NCBI RefSeq assembly: GCF_002113375.1
Contig: NZ_NEHO01000010.1
Coordinates: 1 to 64,000 of the forward strand
Reading direction: 5' to 3'
DNA from: Pseudomonas sp. R37(2017)
GTDB lineage: Bacteria; Pseudomonadota; Gammaproteobacteria; Pseudomonadales; Pseudomonadaceae
DNA length: 64,000 bases
The notes under the pieces were generated by a model. That model was not told the origin of the DNA and made no database searches. It saw only the letters and a list, made by a program, of their open reading frames with translations. Below, piece by piece: positions 8,158 to 17,077 of this stretch (position 1 is its first letter; every line of letters begins with the position of its first letter). The translations under genes were made by a program, and so were the position numbers.

Positions 8158-8520
8158 ATGTTGTTACGGGGCCTGACGTGGCTGGTGTTGTTCCAATTGC
8201 TCGGCACTGCGATCAATCATTTGTTCTTGCCGGTGCTGCCGGGGCCGATTGTGGGGTTGCTGCTGTTGCTGGTGTACCTCATCTGTCGCGGACAGGTCGG
8301 CGAGCCGCTGAACCTGGCGGCCAGCAGCCTGTTGCGTTACCTGCCACTGTTGCTGGTGCCGCCAGCCGTGGGCGTGATGGTCTATGCCGCTGACATCGCG
8401 GCGGACTTCTGGGCGATTGTCGGTGCGCTGGTATTGTCGCTGTTGCTTTCGATGGCCTTCGCCGGGGTGCTGATGCAGCGCATGGTCAAGCGTCACGCTC
8501 ACAACGAGGACAACCCATGA
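8158..8520 (+). CDS. CidA/LrgA-family holin-like membrane protein
   Basis: A 120-residue protein with four predicted membrane segments (around residues 5-25, 28-45, 60-82 and 86-110) and the family pattern LPGPIVGLLLLLVYL. LrgA/CidA proteins act with LrgB/CidB partners in the inner membrane and are linked to control of murein hydrolase activity or to export of small metabolites. The stop overlaps the start of the LrgB gene (ATGA), which fits a translationally coupled pair. RBS GGGAG is 8 bases before the ATG. Confidence 0.88.
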   Translation: MLLRGLTWLVLFQLLGTAINHLFLPVLPGPIVGLLLLLVYLICRGQVGEPLNLAASSLLRYLPLLLVPPAVGVMVYAADIAADFWAIVGALVLSLLLSMAFAGVLMQRMVKRHAHNEDNP

Positions 8521-9233
8521 TCTTCGACTGGCACGGCGCCTGGACGTCGGTGATTCACCATCCGTTGTTCGGCATTGGCATTACTCTCGGCGCCTATCAA
8601 CTCGTGCTTGCGGCATTCGAGAAAACCCGATGGATCTTTTTGCAGCCGGTGCTGGTCTCCATGATGCTGGTGATCGGCGTGCTGGTGGGCTGCGGCCTGA
8701 CCTACGCCGAGTATCGCAAGAGCACCGAGATTCTCAGCATTCTGCTCGGGCCGGCTACTGTCGCCCTGGCGGTGCCGCTCTATCTCAACCTGCGACGGAT
8801 TCGGCAGTTGTTCTGGCCGATATTTACTACGCTGGTGATAGGTGGGGTGGTGGCCACAGGGATGGGCGTGCTGCTGGGCTGGTCGTTCGGTGCCGAGCAC
8901 ATGATCCTGATGACCATGGCGCCGAAGTCGGTCACTTCGCCGATCGCCATGCTGGTGGCCGAGCAGATCGGCGGGGTCGCGGCGCTGGCAGCGGTGTTCG
9001 TCTTGATCACCGGCGTGATCGGAGCGATTTTTGGTCCGGCCCTTTTGACCCGTCTCGGCGTGCATAGCCCGGAAGCCAGGGGCATGGCACTGGGTATGAC
9101 GGCCCACGCGGTCGGCACGTCGGTGGCGTTGCAGGAAAGTGAAGAATGCGGCGCCTTCGCGGCGCTGGCAATGAGCCTGATGGGTGTGGCCACGGCAGTT
9201 TTCCTGCCGCTGGCGGTGTCGATGGTGGTGTAA
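8517..9233 (+). CDS. LrgB/CidB-family membrane protein
   Basis: A 238-residue polytopic inner-membrane protein of the LrgB family. Typical motifs are LLGPATVALAVPLY, ITMAPKSVTSPIA-like LMTMAPKSVTSPIAM, and MTAHAVGTSVALQES near the C-terminus. It overlaps the LrgA-like gene by four bases and presumably works with it. Proposed roles of such pairs are modulation of autolysis or transport of organic acids; the sequence does not decide between them. Confidence 0.9.
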   Translation: MIFDWHGAWTSVIHHPLFGIGITLGAYQLVLAAFEKTRWIFLQPVLVSMMLVIGVLVGCGLTYAEYRKSTEILSILLGPATVALAVPLYLNLRRIRQLFWPIFTTLVIGGVVATGMGVLLGWSFGAEHMILMTMAPKSVTSPIAMLVAEQIGGVAALAAVFVLITGVIGAIFGPALLTRLGVHSPEARGMALGMTAHAVGTSVALQESEECGAFAALAMSLMGVATAVFLPLAVSMVV

Positions 9234-9245
9234 GGAAATTTCTAT

Positions 9246-9836
9246 ATGAGTCTGCCGCTTTTTCCGTTGAACACAGTGCTGTTCCCAGGCTGCATCCTCG
9301 ACCTGCAGATCTTCGAAGCGCGCTATCTGGACATGATCGGCCGCTGCATGAAGCAGGGCGGTGGTTTCGGCGTGGTCTGCATCCTTGATGGGGAAGAGGT
9401 CGGGATCGCTCCGGCCGGCTACGCGCTGGTGGGCTGTGAAGCGCTGATCACCGATTTCAAGCAACAGGACAACGGCCTGCTGGGGATTCGGGTTCAGGGC
9501 GGGCGGCGCTTTCACGTTTTGCGTACCGAGGTGCAGCGCGATCAGTTGACCATCGCCGAAGTCGAGTGGCTGGAAGACGAGCCGGAACAACCACTGCAGG
9601 ATGAGGACGCCGACCTGGTGGCATTGCTCAAGGCCCTGGCGGAGCACCCGATGGTCGAAGCGTTGAACATGGGTACTGAAGCGACCGGGCAACAGTCACT
9701 GGCCAATCAGTTGGCGTACCTGCTGCCGTTTGCCGAGCTGGACAAGATCGACCTGCTGCAACTTGACGATCCGCAGCAGCGACTGGATGCGATTCAGGCG
9801 CTGCTGGATGAGTTGCAGGGCGAATTGTTTGCCTGA
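9246..9836 (+). CDS. Lon N-terminal-domain (substrate-binding) protein
   Basis: A 196-residue protein made of a LON substrate-binding domain (PF02190 type) without the ATPase or protease parts: MSLPLFPLNTVLFPGCILDLQIFE at the start, RYLDMIGRCMKQ, and GIRVQGGRRFHVL in the middle; the C-terminal third is helical. Stand-alone versions are widespread in proteobacteria and their role is not settled. It starts 12 bases after the LrgB-like stop, probably in the same transcript. Confidence 0.85.
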   Translation: MSLPLFPLNTVLFPGCILDLQIFEARYLDMIGRCMKQGGGFGVVCILDGEEVGIAPAGYALVGCEALITDFKQQDNGLLGIRVQGGRRFHVLRTEVQRDQLTIAEVEWLEDEPEQPLQDEDADLVALLKALAEHPMVEALNMGTEATGQQSLANQLAYLLPFAELDKIDLLQLDDPQQRLDAIQALLDELQGELFA

Positions 9837-9847
9837 CGAGCGTTCTA

Positions 9848-11173
9848 CTAATACGCATACCGCAACATCGTATGCGGTAAATGTCGCAACACGAAGTAGC
9901 CGAACAATGCCGCCAGCGCCGGCAGCACCAGCCACCAGACCTTGGGCGGCAAGGCGTTCAGCGGCTCCTTGCGCTGGATCAGCCACAGGCTGGCCGCACA
10001 GACACATGCCGCCAGCATCGCACCGGCCATGACATCGGTCGGCCAGTGTGCCCCGAGGTATACCCGGGAAAGGGCTATCGCCATCGCTGGCAAGCTGGCC
10101 ACCAGCAACCAGGTCAGGCGCATGCGCGGCGGTTGCCCGCGACCGGCCAGTACGGCGAGGGTCAGAAACAGCGCGAACGCGCCTGAGGCGTGGCCGCTGG
10201 GCATGCTGTAGCTGGTGAGCGGGTCACTCAATACTTCCGGGCGTACACGGGAGAAGAAGTTTTTGCTTGCTGTATTGGCCAGTGCAGTGACGAGCAGTGT
10301 GCCAGTGGCGAAGATTGCCTGGCGCCATCTGCGCGTGATCAGCAGCAGAATGACCAGCAATGTGCTGAACAGCAGCATGTTGCGGAATTCGCCAATCAAC
10401 GTGAAGACCACTGCCACCTCATCGAGCATCGGGCTGCGGTGCTCTTGCACCAGCGTCATGAGCCCCTGATCGAGGGCGCTCAGGTGCGGATAGCCGATGA
10501 ACAGCCCTGCCAGAATGAGAAAACTCATCCCGGCAATCAGCGCTGTAGCCCTGCGATGCTGGCGCAAGCTGCTGGTGGCGCTCATTCCCACCATGACCGC
10601 AATGCTGCCGGCAACGATCCCGGCCTGAGTCCAGAAGCCTTCAGGCAGCGGCAGGCGAATCGCCGCACCGGTAGCCCAGCCAGGCAGCAGATAAGCCACC
10701 GACCAGCCCGCGCCGGCCAGCAGACTGACTGCGAAGAAGCGTGGGAAGGGCATGTCGCACATGCCGGCGACCATGGGCAGCATTGGCCGCAGCGGTCCGA
10801 TAAAGCGCCCGACCAGCAGGCTGGCGATGCCATAGCGCTGGAAGTAAGTCTCGGCCCCGGCGATCCATTCCGGGTGATGGCGCAAGCCCGGCAGGCGCCG
10901 GATATTCTGATGAAAATGCCGTCCAAGGAAGTAAGAGACCACATCGCCAAGCACGCCGGCCAGGAAGCCCAGCAGCAGTGTTTCGCTCAGCGAGAGCGCT
11001 CCGCTGCCGGCCAGTACCGCTACGGCGAACAGCAGCACGGTGCCGGGCACGATCAGCCCGGCTATCGCCAGGCATTCCACGAAGGCCACAATGAACACCG
11101 CCGCGGCCAGCCATTGCGGGTTGACCGTCAACCAGCCGGTCAGGCTATCGAGCCATTGGCCCATAAAAACCAC
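9848..11173 (-). CDS. DedA-PAP2 fusion membrane protein
   Basis: A 441-residue fusion. Residues about 1-200 form a DedA/SNARE-associated domain (LIVPGTVLLFAVAVLAG, FLGRHFHQNIRRLPG, VGRFIGPLRPMLPMVAGM). Residues about 225-410 form a PAP2 phosphatase domain with its three motifs: KNFFSRVRP, PSGHASGA and SRVYLGAHWPTDV. DedA proteins act in lipid-carrier translocation and PAP2 domains dephosphorylate lipid pyrophosphates such as undecaprenyl-PP, so one protein may both process and flip a lipid carrier; that link is inferred. It is convergent with the Lon-domain gene. Confidence 0.9.
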   Translation of the reverse strand: MVFMGQWLDSLTGWLTVNPQWLAAAVFIVAFVECLAIAGLIVPGTVLLFAVAVLAGSGALSLSETLLLGFLAGVLGDVVSYFLGRHFHQNIRRLPGLRHHPEWIAGAETYFQRYGIASLLVGRFIGPLRPMLPMVAGMCDMPFPRFFAVSLLAGAGWSVAYLLPGWATGAAIRLPLPEGFWTQAGIVAGSIAVMVGMSATSSLRQHRRATALIAGMSFLILAGLFIGYPHLSALDQGLMTLVQEHRSPMLDEVAVVFTLIGEFRNMLLFSTLLVILLLITRRWRQAIFATGTLLVTALANTASKNFFSRVRPEVLSDPLTSYSMPSGHASGAFALFLTLAVLAGRGQPPRMRLTWLLVASLPAMAIALSRVYLGAHWPTDVMAGAMLAACVCAASLWLIQRKEPLNALPPKVWWLVLPALAALFGYFVLRHLPHTMLRYAY

Positions 11174-11275
11174 TCCATCAAATGTTCAATTGCTTCCAGG
11201 GGATAAGTACAACCTTGAGTACGCCACGGCCCGCTCCCACAGGGGATTTCGGTTTGCATCAAGTCTGAGTCACTT

Positions 11276-11974
11276 TCAGAACAGCACAAAATAATCGCGA
11301 CCTTCGACTTGCCCCCGCCGCAGCGGGTTGCGCGTGCAGTACGGCGCGTAAGCCGCATCGACGAAGCGGTACATCAGGTGCTCGTCGCGCCCGTGGGGGA
11401 TGCCCAGGCGGGTAGTCTGGATGATATGCGTGGGTGTCTGTCCGACGTCTTCCACCAGCAGTACTTCATGATCGAAGCGTTTGGCGTCCCAGACGGGCAC
11501 CTTCAGCCCCAGCGACTTGCAGAGCAGTGTTTGCCCCGCGCACAGCTTTTGCGAGGGGCGAGGGCGGCCTTGCGCGTCGGGGTTGTTCAACAGCATCTGT
11601 GCCAGACTGGCCGGGCCACTCCGTTCGTCGACCCACGGGTAGGCGGATTTGATCAGCACGGCGTTGCCCGGACCTTGAGCGCTGAAGTTCAGGGAGTCAC
11701 CGCCCCGGGCGTAATACATATAAATGTGGCCACCATCCAGAAACAAAGCCTTACGCTTTTCCGTGTAGCCGAGGGATGCGTGGCTGCCTTTTTCTTCGCA
11801 GTAATAGGCCTCGGTTTCGATGATCCGGGCGCTTAGCCACAGCTCGCCAACACGATGACGGATGACTTTGCCCAGTAGATCCCGGGCCAGAACTTGCGCG
11901 TCGCGGTCGAAAAAACTGTCCGGAAGGCCCGTGGGCAGCCTCACGGCGGATGCTCGAGCAGTCAGGTTGGACAT
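11276..11974 (-). CDS. DNA-3-methyladenine glycosylase (AAG/MPG family)
   Basis: A 232-residue base-excision repair enzyme of the AAG family that removes alkylated purines. Motifs: LARDLLGKVIRH, ARIIETEAYYCEEKGSHAS (catalytic Glu in ETEAY, and the DNA-intercalating region following), and GGHIYMYYARGGDSLNF. The C-terminus contains IPHGRDEHLMYRFVD. Length fits the family. About 100 bases separate it from the DedA-PAP2 gene; this spacer holds a lone CCCGCTCCCACA fragment of the REP type but nothing else I recognise. Confidence 0.9.
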   Translation of the reverse strand: MSNLTARASAVRLPTGLPDSFFDRDAQVLARDLLGKVIRHRVGELWLSARIIETEAYYCEEKGSHASLGYTEKRKALFLDGGHIYMYYARGGDSLNFSAQGPGNAVLIKSAYPWVDERSGPASLAQMLLNNPDAQGRPRPSQKLCAGQTLLCKSLGLKVPVWDAKRFDHEVLLVEDVGQTPTHIIQTTRLGIPHGRDEHLMYRFVDAAYAPYCTRNPLRRGQVEGRDYFVLF

Positions 11975-12085
11975 GATGATCGGCGTTTATCAGGGCTGAA
12001 TGAGTCGTGATGATAACAATTTGCAGCTTAATCCCGGCTGAACGTCGACAAATACCCCTCCATTTCGACCATCCGCCCGTCACCG

Positions 12086-12115
12086 CTGTTAGTCCCGGGA
12101 CGCGACAGCTATAAT
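12086..12115 (+). promoter_or_regulatory. Candidate sigma-70 promoter for proA and the downstream cluster
   Basis: A perfect TATAAT at 12110-12115 is preceded, at 18 bases, by a weak -35 (CTGTTA). It lies 48 bases before the proA start and nothing is transcribed rightward just upstream, so it is a good candidate for the cluster promoter. Confidence 0.5.
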
Positions 12116-12163
12116 CTGCCGCTTTACTCTTTACCAAGACCTTATCAAAGACCACTCCAGACC

Positions 12164-13435
12164 ATGACTGAGTCCGTTCTTAACTACATGACCCGCCTGG
12201 GTCGCGCTGCCCGTGAAGCTTCTCGCGTCATCGGCCGTGCCAGCACCGCGCAGAAAAACCGTGCACTGCAGGCTGCCGCCGATGCGCTGGACGCTGCACG
12301 CGCCGAGTTGACGGCCGCCAATGAGCTGGATTTGGCCGCCGGTCGCGCCAATGGTCTGGAACCGGCTCTGCTCGAGCGCCTGGCACTGACTCCGGCGCGG
12401 ATCGACGGCATGATTGTCGGCTTGCGTCAGGTCGCGGCCTTGCCGGACCCGGTCGGTGCGATCCGCGACATGAGTTTCCGCCCGTCCGGTATTCAGGTCG
12501 GCAAGATGCGCGTGCCGCTGGGCGTGATCGGGATCATCTACGAGTCGCGGCCGAACGTGACCATCGATGCCGCCAGCCTGTGCCTGAAGTCAGGTAACGC
12601 GACCATCCTGCGTGGCGGTTCCGAGGCTATCCATTCCAATCGTGCCATTGCTGCCTGTATCCAGCGCGGCCTTGCCGAAGCCGATCTGCCGGCCGCCGTC
12701 GTGCAGGTGGTCGAAACCACTGACCGTGCAGCCGTTGGCGCATTGATCACCATGCCGGAATACGTCGATGTCATCGTGCCCCGTGGCGGCCGTGGCCTGA
12801 TCGAACGGGTCAGCCGCGATGCCCGCGTACCGGTGATCAAGCATCTGGACGGCATCTGCCACGTTTACGTGAGTGAACACGCCGATCTGGCCAAGGCACA
12901 GCGCATCGCGTTCAACGCCAAGACCTACCGTTATGGCATCTGCGGTGCCATGGAAACGCTGCTGGTGGATCACGCCGTTGCCAGGGATTTCCTGCCGGCG
13001 ATGGCGGCACAGTTCCGCGAAAAAGGCGTCGAACTGCGCGGCTGCGAGCGTACTCGGGCGATCATCGATGCCGTGCCGGCCACCGAAGAAGACTGGAGTA
13101 CCGAGTATCTGGCAGCGATTCTGTCGATCCGAGTAGTCGACGGGCTGGAGCAGGCCATCGAGCACATCAACCGTTACGGTTCTCACCACACCGATTCGAT
13201 TGTCAGCGAACACCAGGGCGACACCCGGCGTTTCGTGGCTGAAGTCGACTCCTCGTCGGTGATGATCAATACCCCGACATGCTTCGCCGATGGCTTCGAA
13301 TACGGATTGGGTGCCGAGATCGGCATTTCTACTGATAAGCTGCACGCCCGCGGCCCGGTGGGTCTCGAAGGACTGACCTGCGAGAAGTACATCGTGGTCG
13401 GTGACGGGCAGTTGCGCGGACAGGAGCCGGCCTGA
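12164..13435 (+). CDS. proA: Gamma-glutamyl phosphate reductase
   Basis: A 423-residue enzyme of proline synthesis that reduces gamma-glutamyl phosphate to glutamate semialdehyde with NADPH. It has the aldehyde-dehydrogenase-like fold: LGVIGIIYESRPNVT, KSGNATILRGGSEA, VIVPRGGRGLI, and the catalytic Cys260 in YRYGICGAMET. The C-terminal LGAEIGISTDKLHARGPVG is typical. It is first in the rightward cluster. The partner proB is not in the window. Confidence 0.96.
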   Translation: MTESVLNYMTRLGRAAREASRVIGRASTAQKNRALQAAADALDAARAELTAANELDLAAGRANGLEPALLERLALTPARIDGMIVGLRQVAALPDPVGAIRDMSFRPSGIQVGKMRVPLGVIGIIYESRPNVTIDAASLCLKSGNATILRGGSEAIHSNRAIAACIQRGLAEADLPAAVVQVVETTDRAAVGALITMPEYVDVIVPRGGRGLIERVSRDARVPVIKHLDGICHVYVSEHADLAKAQRIAFNAKTYRYGICGAMETLLVDHAVARDFLPAMAAQFREKGVELRGCERTRAIIDAVPATEEDWSTEYLAAILSIRVVDGLEQAIEHINRYGSHHTDSIVSEHQGDTRRFVAEVDSSSVMINTPTCFADGFEYGLGAEIGISTDKLHARGPVGLEGLTCEKYIVVGDGQLRGQEPA

Positions 13436-13436
13436 C

Positions 13437-14126
13437 TTGGGCGACATCGACCTGTCTGCCCCGGGCACCGTCGGCGAGCCAACCCCTCGCCGCATTGGCG
13501 TGCTGGGGGGAACGTTCGACCCGGTGCACATCGGCCATTTGCGTGGTGCGCTGGAAGTTGCCGAAACACTGGCGCTCGATGAGCTGCGTCTGACACCCAG
13601 TGCCAGGCCGCCCCATCGGGACACGCCGCAGGTGTCGGCGAAGGACCGTCTGGCGATGGTCGAGTGCGCGGTGGCCGGCGTGGCGCCGTTGGTGGTGGAC
13701 GCCCGCGAATTGCAGCGGGACAAACCGTCCTACACCATTGATACCCTGGAACTGATGCGCGCCGAACTTGCCGTATCCGACCAGGTTTTTCTGCTTTTGG
13801 GCTGGGACGCTTTTTGCGGCCTGCCCACTTGGCACCGCTGGGAGGAGTTGCTCCAGCATTGCCATATCCTGGTGTTGCAACGCCCGGATGCCGACAGCGA
13901 ACCGCCGGATGCCTTGCGCAACCTGCTGGCAGCGCGCTCGGTGAGCGACCCGCTGGCCCTCAAAGGGCCGAGCGGACAGATTGCATTCGTCTGGCAGACG
14001 CCGCTCGCGGTATCCGCCACCCAGATCCGTCAACTGCTGGCCAGCGGTAAGTCGGTACGTTTCCTGGTGCCCGACGCGGTCCTGGCCTACATCGATGCGC
14101 ACGGACTCTACCGTGCGTCGAACTGA
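13437..14126 (+). CDS. nadD: Nicotinate-mononucleotide adenylyltransferase
   Basis: NadD converts nicotinate mononucleotide to deamido-NAD in NAD synthesis. Motifs GVLGGTFDPVHIGHLRG (nucleotidyltransferase HxGH) and SATQIRQLLASGK (ISSTxIR-like) are present. I place the start at the TTG at 13437, two bases after the proA stop, because it follows AGGAG (13422-13426) at proper distance; this gives 229 residues. A longer in-frame reading from 13401 would overlap proA by 35 bases and lacks support. Internal starts closer to GVLGG are possible but have no ribosome site that I can see. Confidence 0.9.
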   Translation: MGDIDLSAPGTVGEPTPRRIGVLGGTFDPVHIGHLRGALEVAETLALDELRLTPSARPPHRDTPQVSAKDRLAMVECAVAGVAPLVVDARELQRDKPSYTIDTLELMRAELAVSDQVFLLLGWDAFCGLPTWHRWEELLQHCHILVLQRPDADSEPPDALRNLLAARSVSDPLALKGPSGQIAFVWQTPLAVSATQIRQLLASGKSVRFLVPDAVLAYIDAHGLYRASN

Positions 14127-14134
14127 ACAGGAGT

Positions 14135-14169
14135 GCTTCAAGGCACGTGGCAACAACGTGTATTGAAGC
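14135..14169. other. Intercistronic hairpin between nadD and rsfS
   Basis: GCTTCAA-gg-CACGT, loop GGCAACA, ACGTG-ta-TTGAAGC: two perfect stems of 7 and 5 pairs with a symmetric internal loop. There is no T-run, so it is more likely an RNA processing or stability element than a terminator. Confidence 0.55.
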
Positions 14170-14199
14170 GCCCGAACAAACGAGCAAAACGAGTTTTAT

Positions 14200-14694
14200 A
14201 TGACGAGCAACAACGAAAGCAAAGTTAAACGCAAAGGCACATTCAAGAGTGCCCCACTGCCGGAAAAGGTACTCGCCGTCGAGCCACCCAAAGGTGATGA
14301 GCTGGTCAAGATCGCCGTAGCCGCCCTGGAAGACGTCAAGGCCCAGGACGTACTGGTAATCGATGTTCGCGACAAGCAGAGCATCACGGACTACATGATC
14401 ATCGCCACCGGTACCTCCAACCGCCAGATCGGCGCGATGCTGGACAAGGTTCGCGAAGCGGTCAAGGCCCTGGGCATCAAGCCGCTGGGTGAGGAAGGCA
14501 AGGGCGACAGCGACTGGGTGTTGCTGGACATGGACGACGTGATCGTCCACATGATGACCGCCAGTGCCCGTCAGTTCTACGACCTAGAGCGTCTGTGGAA
14601 AGGTGCCGAGCAGAGCCGTGCGGCCGATGGCAAGCACCACAGCCCTGAAGTTGGTCACGAGCACTTCAACAAGCTCAACAAAGACCAGGAATAA
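14200..14694 (+). CDS. rsfS: Ribosomal silencing factor RsfS
   Basis: A 164-residue protein of the RsfS/Iojap family, which binds uL14 on the large subunit and blocks subunit joining in starvation. The core runs from about residue 28: VLVIDVRDKQSITDYMIIATG, followed by SNRQIGAMLDKV, and DSDWVLLDMDDVIVHMM. An N-terminal lysine-rich extension of about 25 residues is present if the ATG at 14200 is used; the upstream sequence is weak as a ribosome site, so a shorter protein is possible. It sits between nadD and rlmH, the usual arrangement. Confidence 0.92.
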   Translation: MTSNNESKVKRKGTFKSAPLPEKVLAVEPPKGDELVKIAVAALEDVKAQDVLVIDVRDKQSITDYMIIATGTSNRQIGAMLDKVREAVKALGIKPLGEEGKGDSDWVLLDMDDVIVHMMTASARQFYDLERLWKGAEQSRAADGKHHSPEVGHEHFNKLNKDQE

Positions 14695-14703
14695 GGGACC
14701 GCT

Positions 14704-15171
14704 GTGCGACTGCGACTGATCGCCGTCGGTTCTCGCATGCCCAAATGGGTGGAAGAAGGCTGGCATGAATATGCCAAGCGTCTTCCGTCCGAACTGGCGC
14801 TGGAACTGGTGGAAATACCGCTCAATACCCGTGGCAAGAACGCCGACGTGGCTCGTTTCATCCGTCAGGAAGGCGAAGCCATGCTGGCGAAAGTCGGGTC
14901 GAACGAGCGGATTGTCACGCTCGAAGTCCACGGCAAGCCCTGGAGTACCGAGCAACTGGCGGTCGAGCTCGATCGCTGGCGGCTGGATTCGCGCACGGTC
15001 AACTTCATGGTCGGTGGCCCCGAAGGGCTGGCGCCGGAAGTCTGTGCCCGGGCTGACCAGCGCTGGTCGTTGTCGCCGCTGACCTTGCCGCACCCGTTGG
15101 TGCGGATTCTGATCGGCGAACAGTTGTACCGTGCCTGGACCGTGTTGTCCGGTCACCCTTACCACAAGTAA
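14704..15171 (+). CDS. rlmH: 23S rRNA pseudouridine-1915 N3-methyltransferase
   Basis: A 155-residue SPOUT methyltransferase acting on helix 69 of 23S rRNA. It begins MRLRLIAVGSRMPKWVEEG, and the SAM-binding trefoil knot is marked by FMVGGPEGLAPEV and LSPLTLPHPLVRILIGEQLYRA, both family signatures. Length equals that of the E. coli enzyme. The start codon at 14704 is GTG, nine bases after the rsfS stop, with AAGGGACC upstream. Confidence 0.96.
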   Translation: MRLRLIAVGSRMPKWVEEGWHEYAKRLPSELALELVEIPLNTRGKNADVARFIRQEGEAMLAKVGSNERIVTLEVHGKPWSTEQLAVELDRWRLDSRTVNFMVGGPEGLAPEVCARADQRWSLSPLTLPHPLVRILIGEQLYRAWTVLSGHPYHK

Positions 15172-15181
15172 TTCTGCCCTC

Positions 15182-17077
15182 ATGTCCCAGCCGATCCGCA
15201 TCAAGGACCACGAAAAAGACGCCCGTCTGGTGCGTGGCCGCGTCGTGTTCGGGGCTATTGCAGTAGTGGCGCTGATCGGCGTGCTGATCGCACGCCTGTA
15301 CTTCCTGCAGGTGATCCAGTACGACTACCACTCGACCCTGTCGGAGAACAACCGCGTCCACGTGCAGCCGATTCCGCCGCCCCGTGGGCTGATTTTCGAC
15401 CGTAACGGTGTCGTCATTGCCGACAACCGGCCCAGCTTCAGCCTGAGCATGACCCGAGAGCGTTCTGGCGATTGGCAGCAGGTGCTCGATGTGATCGTCC
15501 AGGTGCTGGAGCTGACCCCCGAGGATCGGGGGATTTTCGAGAAGCGCATGCGCCAGGGGCGTCGGCCGTTCGAGCCGGTGCCGATCCTGTTCGAGTTGAC
15601 CGAAGAGCAGATCGCGCGGATTGCGGTCAACCAGTTCCGCCTGCCGGGCGTGGAAGTGGTCGCGCAACTGGTCCGTCACTATCCGCAGGGTGCGCATTTT
15701 GCGCATTCGGTGGGCTACATGGGGCGGATCAACGAGAAAGAGCTGAAGACCCTGGATCCAGTGAGTTACAGCGGCACCCATCAAATTGGCAAAACCGGCA
15801 TCGAGCGTTTCTACGAGCCTGAGTTGCACGGCCAGGTGGGATACGAGGAGGTCGAGACCAATGCCCGTGGCCGCGTATTGCGTGTGCTCAAGCGCACCGA
15901 TCCGATTCCCGGCAAGGACATCGTCCTGAGCCTGGACATCAAGTTGCAGGAAGCCGCCGAAGCAGCGCTCGGTGGTCGTCGCGGCGCGGTGGTAGCGCTG
16001 GACCCGAAAACCGGCGAAGTGCTGGCGATGGTCAGCCAGCCGAGTTTCGACCCGAACCTGTTCGTCACTGGCATCAGTTTCAAGGCCTATTCCGAGTTGC
16101 GCGATTCCATCGACCGGCCGCTGTTCAATCGCGTGCTGCGCGGTCTGTATCCACCAGGCTCGACCATCAAGCCGGCGGTAGCGATTGCCGGCCTGGACGC
16201 GGGCGTGGTGACTGCGTCGTCGCGGGTGTTCGATCCCGGCTACTACATGCTGCCCAACTACGATCACAAGTACCGCAACTGGAACCGCACCGGCGACGGC
16301 TTCGTCGATCTCGATACCGCGATCATGCGCTCCAACGACACCTACTTCTATGACCTGGCCCACAAGCTGGGCATCGATAGGCTGTCGTCCTACCTGAGCA
16401 AGTTCGGTATCGGTCAGAAGGTCTCTCTGGACATGTTCGAAGAGTCACCGGGATTGATGCCGACCCGCGAATGGAAGCGTGCGACCCGCCGTCAGGCCTG
16501 GTTCCCGGGTGAAACGCTGATTCTGGGGATTGGCCAGGGCTATATGCAGTCGACGCCGTTGCAGCTGGCGCAGGCCACCGCGCTGGTGGCCAACAAAGGC
16601 ATCTGGAACCGTCCGCACCTGGCCAAGACCATCGAAGGCGTGAAACCGGTGGACCCGAACCCGATGCCGGACATTGTCCTGCGTGATCCGTCGGACTGGA
16701 CCAGGGTCAATCACGGCATGCAGCAGGTTATGCATGGCGCCCGGGGTACGGCGCGCAAGGCTTCGATCGGCGCGCAATACCGCATCGCCGGCAAGTCGGG
16801 TACCGCCCAGGTGGTCGCGATCAAGCAGGGTGAAAAGTACGACCGTTCCAAGGTCCAGGAGCGTCACCGTGACCACGCCTTGTTCGTTGGCTTCGCGCCG
16901 GCAGACGACCCGAAAATCGTGGTGTCGGTGATGGTCGAGAACGGCGAGTCCGGTTCCGGTGTCGCCGCGCCAGTGGTGCGTCAAGTCATGGACGCCTGGC
17001 TCCTGGACCAGGACGGTCGGTTGAAGCCCGAATACGCCAGCCCTATCAGCGCAGAGGCCACCGCCCGTGATGAATAA
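15182..17077 (+). CDS. mrdA: Penicillin-binding protein 2
   Basis: A 631-residue class B transpeptidase of the elongasome. It has one N-terminal membrane segment (about 21-42, VVFGAIAVVALIGVLIARLYF), the dimerisation/pedestal domain with PPRGLIFDRNGVVIADNRP, and the transpeptidase domain with S327-TIK, SND and KSGT motifs. The ATG at 15182 is chosen because it gives the usual short cytoplasmic tail; the longer reading frame would extend into rlmH. It partners RodA, which overlaps its 3' end. It is a target of mecillinam-type beta-lactams (family knowledge). Confidence 0.96.
   Translation: MSQPIRIKDHEKDARLVRGRVVFGAIAVVALIGVLIARLYFLQVIQYDYHSTLSENNRVHVQPIPPPRGLIFDRNGVVIADNRPSFSLSMTRERSGDWQQVLDVIVQVLELTPEDRGIFEKRMRQGRRPFEPVPILFELTEEQIARIAVNQFRLPGVEVVAQLVRHYPQGAHFAHSVGYMGRINEKELKTLDPVSYSGTHQIGKTGIERFYEPELHGQVGYEEVETNARGRVLRVLKRTDPIPGKDIVLSLDIKLQEAAEAALGGRRGAVVALDPKTGEVLAMVSQPSFDPNLFVTGISFKAYSELRDSIDRPLFNRVLRGLYPPGSTIKPAVAIAGLDAGVVTASSRVFDPGYYMLPNYDHKYRNWNRTGDGFVDLDTAIMRSNDTYFYDLAHKLGIDRLSSYLSKFGIGQKVSLDMFEESPGLMPTREWKRATRRQAWFPGETLILGIGQGYMQSTPLQLAQATALVANKGIWNRPHLAKTIEGVKPVDPNPMPDIVLRDPSDWTRVNHGMQQVMHGARGTARKASIGAQYRIAGKSGTAQVVAIKQGEKYDRSKVQERHRDHALFVGFAPADDPKIVVSVMVENGESGSGVAAPVVRQVMDAWLLDQDGRLKPEYASPISAEATARDE

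Noticed and set aside
10190..11206. Forward frame of 338 codons opposite the DedA-PAP2 gene
   Set aside because: The product is extremely rich in Gln, His and Arg, the usual signature of the complementary strand of a membrane-protein gene.
11174..11275. REP pair between the DedA-PAP2 and glycosylase genes
   Set aside because: Only a lone CCCGCTCCCACAGGGG fragment is present, with no second arm.
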